NCBI RefSeq assembly: GCF_004791695.1
Contig: NZ_SRSO01000007.1
Location: 124,001-188,000 of the forward strand
Length of the DNA: 64,000 nt
From: Flavivirga rizhaonensis
GTDB taxonomy: Bacteria > Bacteroidota > Bacteroidia > Flavobacteriales > Flavobacteriaceae
Direction of reading: 5' to 3'
Position 1 is the first letter of the stretch. Each line of letters opens with the position of its first letter. Below are positions 15,815-25,712 of the stretch, piece after piece. The notes under the pieces were generated by a model. It worked only from the letters and a program-made list of their open reading frames with translations. It ran no database searches and was not told where the DNA came from. Both the position numbers and the translations under genes were made by a program.

Positions 15815-18250
15815 ATGATTTTTAAAATACTAAAAGAATACATCCGTAGAATAAGTAGAAACTATAAAATCTACGCCATTTCTATTTTAGGAATGAGCAT
15901 TGCTATTATTGCTTCTTTTCATATTTATCATTTTGTGTATAAGGAGTTAAGTGTTGATGGGTTTCATACGAAAAAGAAAGATATTTACAGAGTGAATTGC
16001 AAATGGGGAAATAATTCTAATTTTAGGGTGGCAATAACTCCAAATCCACTTGGGCCTCTATTAAAAGAAAAGCTTCCAGAGGTAAAAGACTATACAAGAT
16101 TTCAGCATAACTCCCCAATAGAGTTTCATTTTAATAGAACATCTGAATTAAGGCAATTTGCACATGCTGATCCTTCTTTTTTTGAATTATTTAATTTCTC
16201 AATTATAGAGGGTAGTCTTAAAAAGTTTAAGGAAACTCCGAATGGTATTTTTTTGACACAAAAAATAGCTAAAGAACTATTTAAAGATGAAAACCCTATA
16301 GGTGAAGTGTTAACTATTTCTGATTATAAATCACCAAATAAAAGAACATTAGAAGTAATAGGTGTTATTGAAAACTTTTCTAAAACATCGACTATACAAG
16401 CAGAAGCTATTATAAATTTTCAAGATTATGAAAAGAATGTTGGAGGAGGATGGAGTTCATGGTCACCAAGTTTATACTTGCATATTCCTTTATTAACAGA
16501 TGCTAAACAATTAGCAACTAAAATCAGTAATGAATTATTTGATGAACGAAATAGAGTTGCTAATGGATATACCGTTAAAGAAAAAACACCATTTTATTTA
16601 CAACGCTTTGACAAAATATATTTTAACTCCAATAATATAAAAGATCAAGAGGAAAAAGGGTCTTTACAATTTATTAAAGTAGTTTCTTTAATAGGTATTT
16701 TAGTGTTGCTTTTTGGAGCGCTTAATTATGTAATCATGAACATTGGGCTCAATAGCTCAAGAATTAAAGAGTTTACCACAAAACGCTATTTAGGGGCTTC
16801 TAAAAAGACCATTTTAATGCAACTTATTTCAGAATCTATTTTAAATGTTTTAATAGTATTAGTAATTGCTTTTGCTTCTTATCCATTATTAAATACTTAT
16901 ATCTCAGAATTAATCGGGTTTGATTATTTGTTGTCTTTAACATCAGATGTATTTATTCTGTTTACATTCTTTTGTCTTGTTTTAGCTATAGGGTTAGTAA
17001 TTGGTTTTATTGAGTTTTTAATATCGTACAGTACTATTATCTTAAGCATCAATACTAATTTGAAAAACGCTTTTAATCTTTCTAATAAATATATTATTGG
17101 CTTTCAGTTAGTGTTAAGTATTGCTACAATTATATCGATTTTGGCAATAAAAAAACAAGTAGATTATATTGAAAGTAAGGATATAGGCTTCGATATTCAT
17201 AATATTATAAGTATTCCTACTATGAAATATTCAGATGAGATAAAAGGTTTACTTCAATCTAAAAGTTTTGTAAATTCTATTGCTAGAGGGCAAAATTTAT
17301 TTAGAACAGATTTTAGAGCTTCAAATACAAAATTAGTTGAGCTTGATAAAGAAATAGATGCTATTGTTATTCAGGGCGATAACAACTATTTAAAAACCCA
17401 TAAAATAGAATTATTACAAGGTAAAAACTTAAACCCATTAATTCTTTCTAATAATGTTAAAGAGCATTTTGATGGAGAAAGGAAAATGAAGCTTAGGAAT
17501 AATAATTCTCTAATAGAAGTTTTGGTAAACGAAACTTTTGTTAAAAAAGCTAACCTTAAAAACCCAATTGGTACTGTTTTAACCAACGATTATGCAACTG
17601 GAAGTCTTAGAAAAGGGGTTATTGTTGGCGTATTTAAAGATGTTTATAACCTTCCATTGTATTATCCTGTTCAACCAATCATCTTTGGATTTGATTTTAC
17701 TGGGTATCCGAATATTTTTCAAGTATCCTATAATCCGGAGTATAAAAATCAGTTGCAAAATGACATACTTACATTTTTTAAAAGCAAAGGGTTTGATGAC
17801 AAAGTCTTATTAAGAAGATTAATTGGTTCATACAATCACAAAGACATCTACAAAAAAGAACTCCAATTAAAACGTTCATTAGAAGCTTTTACCATGATTG
17901 TGCTCTTTATTTCACTATTGGGTATGATAGCCATTAGCTTATTTATTACCGAAAGCAAAATCAAAGAAATTGGCATTCGTAAAGTAAACGGTGCTACTAT
18001 TAACGAAATCATGCTAATGCTTAATAAAGATTTTATAAAATGGGTGGTTATTGCCTTTGTCATCGCTTGCCCCATTGCCTATTACGCAATAAGTAAATGG
18101 TTGGAGAACTTTGCATATAAAACAGCATTAAGCTGGTGGGTATTTGTATTGGCAGGTGTATTCATCCTAGTAATTGCATTACTAACGGTAAGTTTGCAAA
18201 CGTATAGAGCAGCGACTAGGAATCCCGTAGAGAGTTTGCGGGATGAATAA
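15815..18250 (+). CDS. MacB/FtsX-type ABC permease (paralogue 1)
   Basis: The protein has 811 residues, with the arrangement TM1, large periplasmic core domain, three TM helices, a second core domain and three TM helices that is typical of duplicated FtsX permeases in Bacteroidota. Anchors seen are YKIYAISILGMSIAIIASFH at the start, VVSLIGILVLLFGALNYVIM mid-protein and ESKIKEIGIRKVNGATINEI before the final helices. The C-terminal ~100 residues are almost the same as in paralogues 2 and 3 (WLENFAYKTALSWWVFVLAG, ending RNPVESLRDE). The N-terminal core is more diverged. No ATPase domain is fused; the ATPase is encoded at 20812. Confidence 0.9.
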   Translation: MIFKILKEYIRRISRNYKIYAISILGMSIAIIASFHIYHFVYKELSVDGFHTKKKDIYRVNCKWGNNSNFRVAITPNPLGPLLKEKLPEVKDYTRFQHNSPIEFHFNRTSELRQFAHADPSFFELFNFSIIEGSLKKFKETPNGIFLTQKIAKELFKDENPIGEVLTISDYKSPNKRTLEVIGVIENFSKTSTIQAEAIINFQDYEKNVGGGWSSWSPSLYLHIPLLTDAKQLATKISNELFDERNRVANGYTVKEKTPFYLQRFDKIYFNSNNIKDQEEKGSLQFIKVVSLIGILVLLFGALNYVIMNIGLNSSRIKEFTTKRYLGASKKTILMQLISESILNVLIVLVIAFASYPLLNTYISELIGFDYLLSLTSDVFILFTFFCLVLAIGLVIGFIEFLISYSTIILSINTNLKNAFNLSNKYIIGFQLVLSIATIISILAIKKQVDYIESKDIGFDIHNIISIPTMKYSDEIKGLLQSKSFVNSIARGQNLFRTDFRASNTKLVELDKEIDAIVIQGDNNYLKTHKIELLQGKNLNPLILSNNVKEHFDGERKMKLRNNNSLIEVLVNETFVKKANLKNPIGTVLTNDYATGSLRKGVIVGVFKDVYNLPLYYPVQPIIFGFDFTGYPNIFQVSYNPEYKNQLQNDILTFFKSKGFDDKVLLRRLIGSYNHKDIYKKELQLKRSLEAFTMIVLFISLLGMIAISLFITESKIKEIGIRKVNGATINEIMLMLNKDFIKWVVIAFVIACPIAYYAISKWLENFAYKTALSWWVFVLAGVFILVIALLTVSLQTYRAATRNPVESLRDE

Positions 18251-18285
18251 TACGGATTAATAAAAAGGAATAGTTAAAACAAATT

Positions 18286-20673
18286 ATGCTTAAACATTAT
18301 ATAAAATTCACTTTAAGAAATTTTAGAAGTAACAAAACCATTCTGTTAGGGAGTTTGTTATCGCTGTGTTTGGGAACGCTTTGTGCATCGTTGTTATTTA
18401 CATACACCTTTAATGAACTCACTATAGATAACTTTCATGAAAACAAAAAACGTATTTATTTAGAAGTTTTTAAGTTTACCCCAAATGATGAATGGTCAAA
18501 TCCGCCACCAGCCATCGATATAGATTACAGTTTGTTTCCAGAATTAGAAACTGCAGTCTCCGTGCCCAAGTTAAGTAAAAAGTATAAAAACGCAGTGGTT
18601 TACCATAAAAAGGAAGCTTACTATTCTGATATTATTATAGCTGATACTGCATTTTTTAAAATATTCGATTTTAAATTAAAAACAGGTAATAAAGAAACCT
18701 TTTTTAATGATCCATACAGTGTTATTTTATCTGAAAAAATTTCTAAGCTATTATTTGGAGATAAGAATCCTGTTGGAGAAAAAATTCGAATTAAGACTAG
18801 TTTCGAAGCTACTTACACTATCAAAAACATTATACAAGTACCATCTAACAGTTCTATAACCTTTGACCTTATTTTGCCGGAACCCTCAAAAACTTTTGGT
18901 ATTAATTATCATCAGGGTGGTATGAAATTTATACTTGTTAATGAAACATTTAATGAAGCTGATTTTATAAAAAAAGTAGAACGTCTAGATATCGTTTCAC
19001 TTTTTAAAAAGAACTTAGGTTCCCAAATAAATTATCTTCCGTTTAACAAACTATACTATAAAGATATAGCGCTTCGGGCAGACATTTTATCGAGAAGAGG
19101 AGACTCTAAAACTTTAAAAATACTTTTTGCAATCATACTGGTGATAATCATTATTCCTGCACTTAACTTTTCCAATGCGCAAATAATCAACATGAATAAT
19201 AGTGCTAAGTATATTGCTATAACAGCTATAAACGGTGCAAAAAAATCAAATACACTATATCAAAAACTTACTGAGTTCATAATACTTTATGGCATTGCTT
19301 TTTTATTCGTTAGTATTCTCTACAAACTTGTACTGCCTTTTTTTAATAATATTGTTAAAATTGAATTACAACCCTCAAATTTAACCACCTATATTATCAT
19401 TGGTGCTACATTGGTTTTGACCATGATATTGGCTTTTGTATATCCATTGCTAAAAACATATAATAGTTCTGCAATAAGAGGCGTAAAACATGCAATTGCA
19501 ATCAATACTAATTTAAAGCTTCGCAAAACCATTTTGGTGTTTCAATATGTTCTTACAATGGTTCTCCTTATTTGCTCCATATTGGTTTCCAAACAACTGG
19601 ATTTAATGTTAGGTAAGGATTTAGGTTTTAAAACCAAAAACATTGTAAGAGTAAAGTTTTACAATAAATCACTTTTATCGCAAGCAGAGTATACGCAACA
19701 AAATAATGTAGACTTACAGAAACTTGACTTGATAAATAATGAGTTGTCCACAAACCCTTTGGTAATTAATTTTTCTCAGGGAATGTCACCAATAACATTG
19801 GCACCAATTCTTTTCAAGAAAAAAGATAGTGGTAAAGATTTTTCTGGAATGAACTTTTTATCAACCGGTATCAATTATAGAAGTGTTTTTGGGCTTACAC
19901 TTCAGGAAGGACGATGGTTTGATAACAACACTAGATATTCATACAATAAAGATGAAATTATTATAAACGAAGCCGCCAAGAAATTTTTAGAAGTAGATAA
20001 TATTAACAATGCTACAATTTTAAGCCCAAATGAAGTCTTTAAAGGTTATAAAATTATAGGTGTAATTAAAAATTTCAATAATGAGCATTTAGCATATAAA
20101 CCTAAGCCCTTGGTACTATTTCCTTCTGTGCAGCCTGAAGATGACTATTTTATCACATTACAAGAAAATGGTGTTAATGATGCTTTAATTTCACTTGGAA
20201 ACTTATTTAAAAAAGTGAATCCAAATGAAACTTTTAAATATACTTTTTTAAGTGATGAGATTGTAGCTCGTTACGATAAAGAAAAACGTCTTAGTCTTAT
20301 CTATATTCTATTTACACTTATAGCTTTATTAATATCGGCTATAGGTTTATTTACCATTGCTTTGTATGACACTCAACGACGTGTTAAAGAAATAGGCATT
20401 CGTAAAGTAAACGGAGCTGCCATTAAAGAAGTTATGTTAATGCTTAATAAAGACTTTATGAAATGGGTGCTTATTGCTTTTATAATTGCATGCCCCATAG
20501 CTTATTACGCTATGAGTAAATGGTTAGAAAATTTTGCATATAAAACCAGTTTAAGTTGGTGGGTATTTGCTTTGGCAGGAGTGTTTATGTTAGTTATTGC
20601 ATTACTAACGGTGAGTTGGCAAAGTTATAGAGCAGCATCTAGGAATCCTGTAGAGAGTTTAAGAGATGAGTAA
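18286..20673 (+). CDS. MacB/FtsX-type ABC permease (paralogue 2)
   Basis: The protein has 795 residues with the same domain order as its neighbour. The start, HYIKFTLRNFRSNKTILLGS, is shared with paralogue 3 and not with paralogue 1. Both periplasmic core domains are present (VILSEKISKLLFGDKNPVGE; IINEAAKKFLEVDNIN), each followed by FtsX helices. The C-terminus has IGLFTIALYDTQRRVKEIGI, RKVNGAAIKEVMLMLNKDF and the end RNPVESLRDE. Mechanotransmitting permeases of this type couple cytoplasmic ATP use to periplasmic substrate expulsion through TolC. It is spaced 35 bases from the first permease. Confidence 0.9.
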   Translation: MLKHYIKFTLRNFRSNKTILLGSLLSLCLGTLCASLLFTYTFNELTIDNFHENKKRIYLEVFKFTPNDEWSNPPPAIDIDYSLFPELETAVSVPKLSKKYKNAVVYHKKEAYYSDIIIADTAFFKIFDFKLKTGNKETFFNDPYSVILSEKISKLLFGDKNPVGEKIRIKTSFEATYTIKNIIQVPSNSSITFDLILPEPSKTFGINYHQGGMKFILVNETFNEADFIKKVERLDIVSLFKKNLGSQINYLPFNKLYYKDIALRADILSRRGDSKTLKILFAIILVIIIIPALNFSNAQIINMNNSAKYIAITAINGAKKSNTLYQKLTEFIILYGIAFLFVSILYKLVLPFFNNIVKIELQPSNLTTYIIIGATLVLTMILAFVYPLLKTYNSSAIRGVKHAIAINTNLKLRKTILVFQYVLTMVLLICSILVSKQLDLMLGKDLGFKTKNIVRVKFYNKSLLSQAEYTQQNNVDLQKLDLINNELSTNPLVINFSQGMSPITLAPILFKKKDSGKDFSGMNFLSTGINYRSVFGLTLQEGRWFDNNTRYSYNKDEIIINEAAKKFLEVDNINNATILSPNEVFKGYKIIGVIKNFNNEHLAYKPKPLVLFPSVQPEDDYFITLQENGVNDALISLGNLFKKVNPNETFKYTFLSDEIVARYDKEKRLSLIYILFTLIALLISAIGLFTIALYDTQRRVKEIGIRKVNGAAIKEVMLMLNKDFMKWVLIAFIIACPIAYYAMSKWLENFAYKTSLSWWVFALAGVFMLVIALLTVSWQSYRAASRNPVESLRDE

Positions 20674-20811
20674 AATAAAAAATAGAAATATCAATTTATT
20701 TGCTGAGGTAATCTTTGAAAAAGCAATTGTCAACGAACAAATTATCAAGTCATTAAAGATAGAACTTCGTAATAAAAACAAATAAATATTAATAACAAAA
20801 AACAAGTAACT

Positions 20812-21501
20812 ATGATAAAAACTGAAGAACTCACAAAAATTTTTAGAACAGAAGAGATTGAAACTAAAGCCCTTAACAACGTCAACTTACACGTCAAAGA
20901 AGGTGAATTTGTAGCCATAATGGGACCTTCTGGATGTGGTAAATCAACCTTGTTAAATATTATTGGAATGTTAGACAATCCTAGCGAAGGCACATATATG
21001 TTTAACGGTAAAGAAGTTGGTAGTTTAAAAGAAAGTAAACGCACCCAAGAACGTAAAGGGAATGTTGGCTTTGTATTCCAGAGTTTTAATTTAATTGATG
21101 AGCTTAACGTTTACGAAAACGTAGAACTACCATTAATCTACTTAAAAATAAAAGCTAGCGAGCGTAAACGTATGGTTAAAGACATGTTAGAGCGCATGAA
21201 AATGGGACATAGAATCAAACATTTTCCACAGCAATTATCGGGAGGTCAGCAACAACGAGTTGCTATAGCTCGTGCCGTAGTAGCAAATCCTAAATTAATA
21301 TTAGCCGATGAGCCTACGGGGAATTTAGATTCTAAAAATGGAAGAGAGGTTATGAATTTGCTCACCGAACTCAATCAGGAAGGTACTACAATTGTAATGG
21401 TAACACACTCCGACCATGATGCAAATTACTCACATAGAATTATAAATTTATTTGATGGGAAAATTGTAACCCAAACCCGTAAAGACCCTGCTTTGGTGTA
21501 A
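20812..21501 (+). CDS. ABC transporter ATPase (MacB/LolD type)
   Basis: The protein has 229 residues. Walker A is GPSGCGKST, the Q-loop is FVFQSFNLIDELNVYENVEL, the signature is LSGGQQQRVAIARA, Walker B is LILADEPTGNLDS, and the H-loop is MVTHSDHDA. The length and the EPTGNLD sequence fit the MacB/LolD/FtsE subgroup. It is the only ATPase gene in the cluster and lies between permeases 2 and 3, so it probably serves all of them. A 138-base gap with no clear terminator precedes it. Confidence 0.95.
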   Translation: MIKTEELTKIFRTEEIETKALNNVNLHVKEGEFVAIMGPSGCGKSTLLNIIGMLDNPSEGTYMFNGKEVGSLKESKRTQERKGNVGFVFQSFNLIDELNVYENVELPLIYLKIKASERKRMVKDMLERMKMGHRIKHFPQQLSGGQQQRVAIARAVVANPKLILADEPTGNLDSKNGREVMNLLTELNQEGTTIVMVTHSDHDANYSHRIINLFDGKIVTQTRKDPALV

Positions 21502-21641
21502 TACTAATTTCTATGGAAGTAGAATTTCATGAAATAAGAGAGTAAAAATAATCGAAAACGTCATTGCGAATCACGCTTTTTTTCGTGATGTGGCAATTTT
21601 TTAGATTCAAAATAAAAAAATTACTAGCAACAAATTTAAAT

Positions 21642-24035
21642 ATGCTAAAATATTATATAAAATTCGCCTTTAGAAACTTTAGAAGTAACAAAGTCATTTT
21701 TGCAGGAAGTCTAGCGACACTTTGTTTAGGAGCATTGTGTATTTCGTTATTGTTCTCATATATACATAATGAGCTTACAATGGATGATTTCCATGAAAGA
21801 GAGAACGATATCTATATGGTGATTATGAAACAATCTCCAAAGAGTGATTGGAGTCACCCATTCAGATTTTCAGTCGAAGAATATCCTGAAATTGAAAGTG
21901 CAACAGATTTAATATTTTTTAGAGAGGATGAAACAAAACTTAAATATAACCAGGATATTTATTTACCAAAAGGAATCATTGCAGACAGTAGTTTTTTTAA
22001 AGTATTTGATTTCAAATTGTCAATTGGAGATACAAATACGGTTTTAAACGACCCTCAAACCATTATCTTAAGTGAAGACTTTAGCAAGAAACTCTTTGGT
22101 GATTCAAATCCTATAGGCCAAGTCATTGATTTTGAAATACGTATGCATCAAGGAACTCATACAGTAAATGGAATAATAAAAATACCACCCAATAGTTCCT
22201 TGAAGTTTGATTATATTATTCCTTATGCAAGGAGAACTTACGGTTACGGACGCTCAAGTATTCCCTTTTTTAAAGCTGTAAAAGGTTTTGATAAAAATAA
22301 GTTTGAAGAAAAAATAAAGAATTCTAATAATAAAGTTCCAAATTTTTATCCACAATTAACAGAGAGTATAACTTCTACAATAAGTTTTGACGAATTATAT
22401 TTTAATTCTGAGTTGAGTACTTTAAAGAAGAGAACCCTATTTAGCTCAGGAAATAAAAAAAATATAGACATTCTTATAGTCATTATGCTAGTCATTCTAT
22501 TGGTGTCTATACTTAATTATTCTAACCTCCAAATAATTAACACCAATGCAGTACTTAAAAATATTGCTATATCTAAAGTAAATGGGGCTTTAAAGCGTCA
22601 TATTGTTGGGCAAAAAATTATTGAGACCTTAATTGTTATCACCATATCTGTTCTACTTATTACTCTAGTTTACAACTTATTACTGCCATGGTTTAACGAT
22701 TTTGTTCGAGTTTCCTTAGCACCACCCATTTGGAAAATATTTTTAATTAATGCTATTATTCTTTCCTCTATAACAATTATCGGTTTAATATACCCAATGC
22801 TCATTATTAATCGTTTTTCAACCATTAATAACTTAAAGAAAACGAATTCAATCTCTCAAAAATTAAAAGGAAAACAAGTTACGGTGGTTCTACAATATGC
22901 TATGGCCTTTTTGCTATTAATATCTTCAATAATAGTAAATAATCAACTAAAATTAATGTTGGATAAAGACCTTGGATTTAACGATGATGGCATTTTAAAA
23001 GTCAAACTTTATTACGAACCACCTTTTAATACTGAAAGCCGAAATTGGACACGAGAACGCAGACTGGAAGAACGAGAAAAAGCGATGCAAACACCTAAAT
23101 ATATTAATAATCAGTTAGCGTCATTTTCCATTATAGAGCAATCATCTCAAGGAGGATCTCCTTTAGATGTTTTTCCCATAGACTGGAAACCTAAAGCTGG
23201 AGATTTTGAATTTGAAACACTCAATTCTTTAGTTGTAACTCCAAATCATCAGAATTTATTTAATTTTAATTTAATAGAAGGCCGCTTTTTTGAAGAAGGT
23301 GTAGACAAACAACGTGGTAAAAAAATAGTTATTAATGAAGCCGCTAAAAAGCATTGGGGTATTGAAGACATAGAAACTACGGTAATTAAAAACAGAAGCT
23401 GGGGAGAATATAAAATAATAGGTGTTGTAAAAGATTTTAATTACGAACATCTATCAGCAAAACCTAAACCTCTTATGATGGTTTATTTTGAAGATTTTGA
23501 AGCTGAATATTTCATAAGATTCCATAAGAATAAAACACAAGAAGGTATCCAGCATATCGAAGCTTTATTTAAAGAAATAAACCCGAATCAGGTTTTTAAA
23601 TATTCCTTTCTAAGCGATGAAATTGCTGTACTATACCAAAAAGAAAAACGCTTAAGCATTATTTACATAGCCTTTACCATTATTGCGTTGTTAATCTCAG
23701 CAATAGGTTTATTTACCATTGCTTTGTATGATACGCAACGTAGAGTAAAAGAAGTAGGTGTTAGAAAAGTAAACGGTGCTACCATAAACGAGATTATGTA
23801 CATGCTTAATAAAGACTTTATAAAATGGGTGGTTATTGCTTTTATTATTGCTTGTCCTATTGCTTATTACGCTATGAGTAAATGGTTAGAGAATTTTGCC
23901 TATAAAACGCCTTTGAGTTGGTGGGTGTTTGCTTTGGCAGGTGTGTTTACATTTATAATTGCTCTGGTAACAGTTAGCTGGCAAACATATAGTGCGGCAA
24001 CTCGGAATCCTGTGGAAAGTTTAAGGGATGAATAA
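21642..24035 (+). CDS. MacB/FtsX-type ABC permease (paralogue 3)
   Basis: Starting at ATG 21642 gives 797 residues beginning MLKYYIKFAFRNFRSNK, which aligns with paralogue 2. A further upstream ATG at 21564 would add 26 residues without homology. Domain order and C-terminus match the other two permeases (DTQRRVKEVGVRKVNGATIN, SLSWWVF-like PLSWWVFALAGVFTFII, RNPVESLRDE). Between paralogues, identity is highest over the last 100 residues and low in the periplasmic cores. That suggests substrate-side divergence with a conserved membrane engine or occasional gene conversion. Confidence 0.9.
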   Translation: MLKYYIKFAFRNFRSNKVIFAGSLATLCLGALCISLLFSYIHNELTMDDFHERENDIYMVIMKQSPKSDWSHPFRFSVEEYPEIESATDLIFFREDETKLKYNQDIYLPKGIIADSSFFKVFDFKLSIGDTNTVLNDPQTIILSEDFSKKLFGDSNPIGQVIDFEIRMHQGTHTVNGIIKIPPNSSLKFDYIIPYARRTYGYGRSSIPFFKAVKGFDKNKFEEKIKNSNNKVPNFYPQLTESITSTISFDELYFNSELSTLKKRTLFSSGNKKNIDILIVIMLVILLVSILNYSNLQIINTNAVLKNIAISKVNGALKRHIVGQKIIETLIVITISVLLITLVYNLLLPWFNDFVRVSLAPPIWKIFLINAIILSSITIIGLIYPMLIINRFSTINNLKKTNSISQKLKGKQVTVVLQYAMAFLLLISSIIVNNQLKLMLDKDLGFNDDGILKVKLYYEPPFNTESRNWTRERRLEEREKAMQTPKYINNQLASFSIIEQSSQGGSPLDVFPIDWKPKAGDFEFETLNSLVVTPNHQNLFNFNLIEGRFFEEGVDKQRGKKIVINEAAKKHWGIEDIETTVIKNRSWGEYKIIGVVKDFNYEHLSAKPKPLMMVYFEDFEAEYFIRFHKNKTQEGIQHIEALFKEINPNQVFKYSFLSDEIAVLYQKEKRLSIIYIAFTIIALLISAIGLFTIALYDTQRRVKEVGVRKVNGATINEIMYMLNKDFIKWVVIAFIIACPIAYYAMSKWLENFAYKTPLSWWVFALAGVFTFIIALVTVSWQTYSAATRNPVESLRDE

Positions 24036-24056
24036 AAATAGAATCTAATTAAAAAA

Positions 24057-24254
24057 ATGAACATCACATACTATTTAAAAATAGTTTACAGGAATTTCAT
24101 AAACCAACGTCCTTATACTTTTTTAAACTTAATTGGGTTAAGTATTGGTTTGTGTATTTCTTTTATTGCATTGCTTTACGTAACAGAAGAAACGGGTTTT
24201 GATACGTTTCATAAAAATTCTAAGAATATTTACAGATTATCGAATAAGTATTAA
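24057..24254 (+). pseudogene. Truncated fourth FtsX-type permease (N-terminus only)
   Basis: 65 residues remain: MNITYYLKIVYRNFINQRPY, a first membrane helix (LNLIGLSIGLCISFIALLYV) and the start of the core domain (TGFDTFHKNSKNIYRLSNKY), then a stop. Full-length relatives are about 800 residues. The following 217 bases contain no continuation in any frame that I can recognise. It follows paralogue 3 by 21 bases, so it is the remnant of a fourth permease in the operon, deleted up to the hexuronate region. Confidence 0.8.
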
Positions 24255-24471
24255 GCGTCTGTTATCAAGTAATTAGGGGGAAATACAGTGATGAAGCGCA
24301 TTCGAAGACTTCGAATAATAATGACGTAAACCTATAAGATAGGGTGGATAGGATAGAAAAAGATCCATTTCAAAAAGAATCCAAATTAAATTAGACTGGA
24401 AACAAAACAGGTTTAATAGAACTTATTTAGGTATTAACAAAACAGCACTTTTGGTGAGTTTTTAAAATAAA

Positions 24472-25509
24472 TTACAAATATTTAACATTTTCTTTTGTTA
24501 ATAATTTAATAGGTAAATACCTGTTTTTTGGGGGAACAACATTATTTATAATGAAGTTAAATAAAGTTTTAGTACCCTCATAACCTTGAAAAAAAGCATC
24601 TTGATCAATTAAGAAGTCAATGGTTTCATTTTTAATTAAATGCACATTTTCTTCATTTAAATCGTAACCAATTAATTTTAAATGTTTCAGTTTATGTTCT
24701 TCTACGTAATTGGCGACAACGCTAACTTTACTTGAAGGAATAAACAAGCCTTTAATTTGATGGTTGGTCAATTTTTTATGAAGTAATGTGTTAATCGTTT
24801 CTTGGTCTTTAATTTTTGGGAGTATGACTTCATGTATTTGAATAGGTGTTTTCCGAGTATTAAAATACGATTTAAAACCAGAAATTCTATCTTCAATAGT
24901 TGAGTGATGGACATTATCCCTCCTAACTTTTACTATAAGAATATCATCTTCCGTATTTATTAGTAATGACATAAGTTTTGCTGCGAGCGCTCCACTGTCG
25001 AAGGAATGTTGTCCGATATAAGAAATATTGTTTGCCCCTTCTAATTCTGCGTTAATGAACACATATGGAATCTTTCTTTGGTCTAAATATATAAGCCTCT
25101 CTTTGGCTTCATTTAAAAATATAGGAGCTAATAATACAGCATTAAAAGAATTCTCCAACAACTTATCAAATACATCCTTAAAGGAATTTAAATTTAAAGG
25201 ATCAAAGTGGAAATAATTTACTGAGATCCGATGCATTTCGAATTCTTCAGATGCTTTTTCAATACCTTTTTTTGGAAGATACCAAAAATCGGATGAAGAT
25301 TCAACAGTAGGCATTAAAACTGCGATATTGTATTTTTTATTTAAAGCAAGTATTCTAGCAGTTTTGTTTATTTGAAAGCCATGTTCCTGAATTATTTTCT
25401 CAATACGTTCTTTTGTTTTTTTAGAAACTCCAGATCTATTATGAATAACACGGTCTACTGTTCCAATAGAAACTTTTGCTAAGGCTGCAATATCTTTAAT
25501 TGTTTTCAA
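24472..25509 (-). CDS. LacI-family transcriptional regulator of the hexuronate operon
   Basis: The protein has 345 residues. The N-terminal HTH is classic: TIKDIAALAKVSIGTVDRVI, then HNRSGVSKKTKERIEKII and a hinge helix (TARILALNKKYNI). Residues 60-345 are a periplasmic-binding-protein-like sensor with IAVLMPTVESSSDFWY, NAVLLAPIF and LKLIGYDLNEENVHLI segments. It is divergent from the SDR-uxuA-uxaC-TRAP operon, with a palindromic operator between, so it probably represses that operon and responds to a hexuronate or a catabolite such as fructuronate or mannonate. The DRVIHNRSGVS variant is common in Bacteroidota and in some sugar-acid regulators. Confidence 0.9.
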   Translation of the reverse strand: MKTIKDIAALAKVSIGTVDRVIHNRSGVSKKTKERIEKIIQEHGFQINKTARILALNKKYNIAVLMPTVESSSDFWYLPKKGIEKASEEFEMHRISVNYFHFDPLNLNSFKDVFDKLLENSFNAVLLAPIFLNEAKERLIYLDQRKIPYVFINAELEGANNISYIGQHSFDSGALAAKLMSLLINTEDDILIVKVRRDNVHHSTIEDRISGFKSYFNTRKTPIQIHEVILPKIKDQETINTLLHKKLTNHQIKGLFIPSSKVSVVANYVEEHKLKHLKLIGYDLNEENVHLIKNETIDFLIDQDAFFQGYEGTKTLFNFIINNVVPPKNRYLPIKLLTKENVKYL

Positions 25510-25637
25510 TATATATTTTTAAAAAAACCTTATTAACACATAAAGGAACTAATTAGTTAATTAAAGCGTAATAAACGAAAATATAAAATACTGAGCTAAA
25601 TTTCTTTGTTTTTCAAAACTAAATCAAATAAAATATT

Positions 25638-25659
25638 TAAATTTGCGTGTACGCACACG
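25638..25659 (+). promoter_or_regulatory. -7 element with overlapping LacI-type operator
   Basis: TAAATTTG at 25638-25645 matches the Bacteroidota -7 consensus TAnnTTTG exactly. It is followed at once by cgtgt-acgc-acacg (25646-25659), a dyad with perfect 5-base arms. No -33 TTTG stands at the usual spacing: the nearest, at 25605, is too far. A repressor bound here would cover the start of transcription. A GTG within the dyad (25647) could be mistaken for the SDR start. Confidence 0.75.
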
Positions 25660-25712
25660 TTTTTATAAAGTATATATATAATTATTATAGTATTAAAAAG
25701 TTAGCTCATAAA

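Noticed and set aside
25647-25712. GTG start giving 22 extra residues to the SDR
   Set aside because: It lies inside the operator and the extra residues have no SDR homology; ATG 25713 starts the Rossmann fold.
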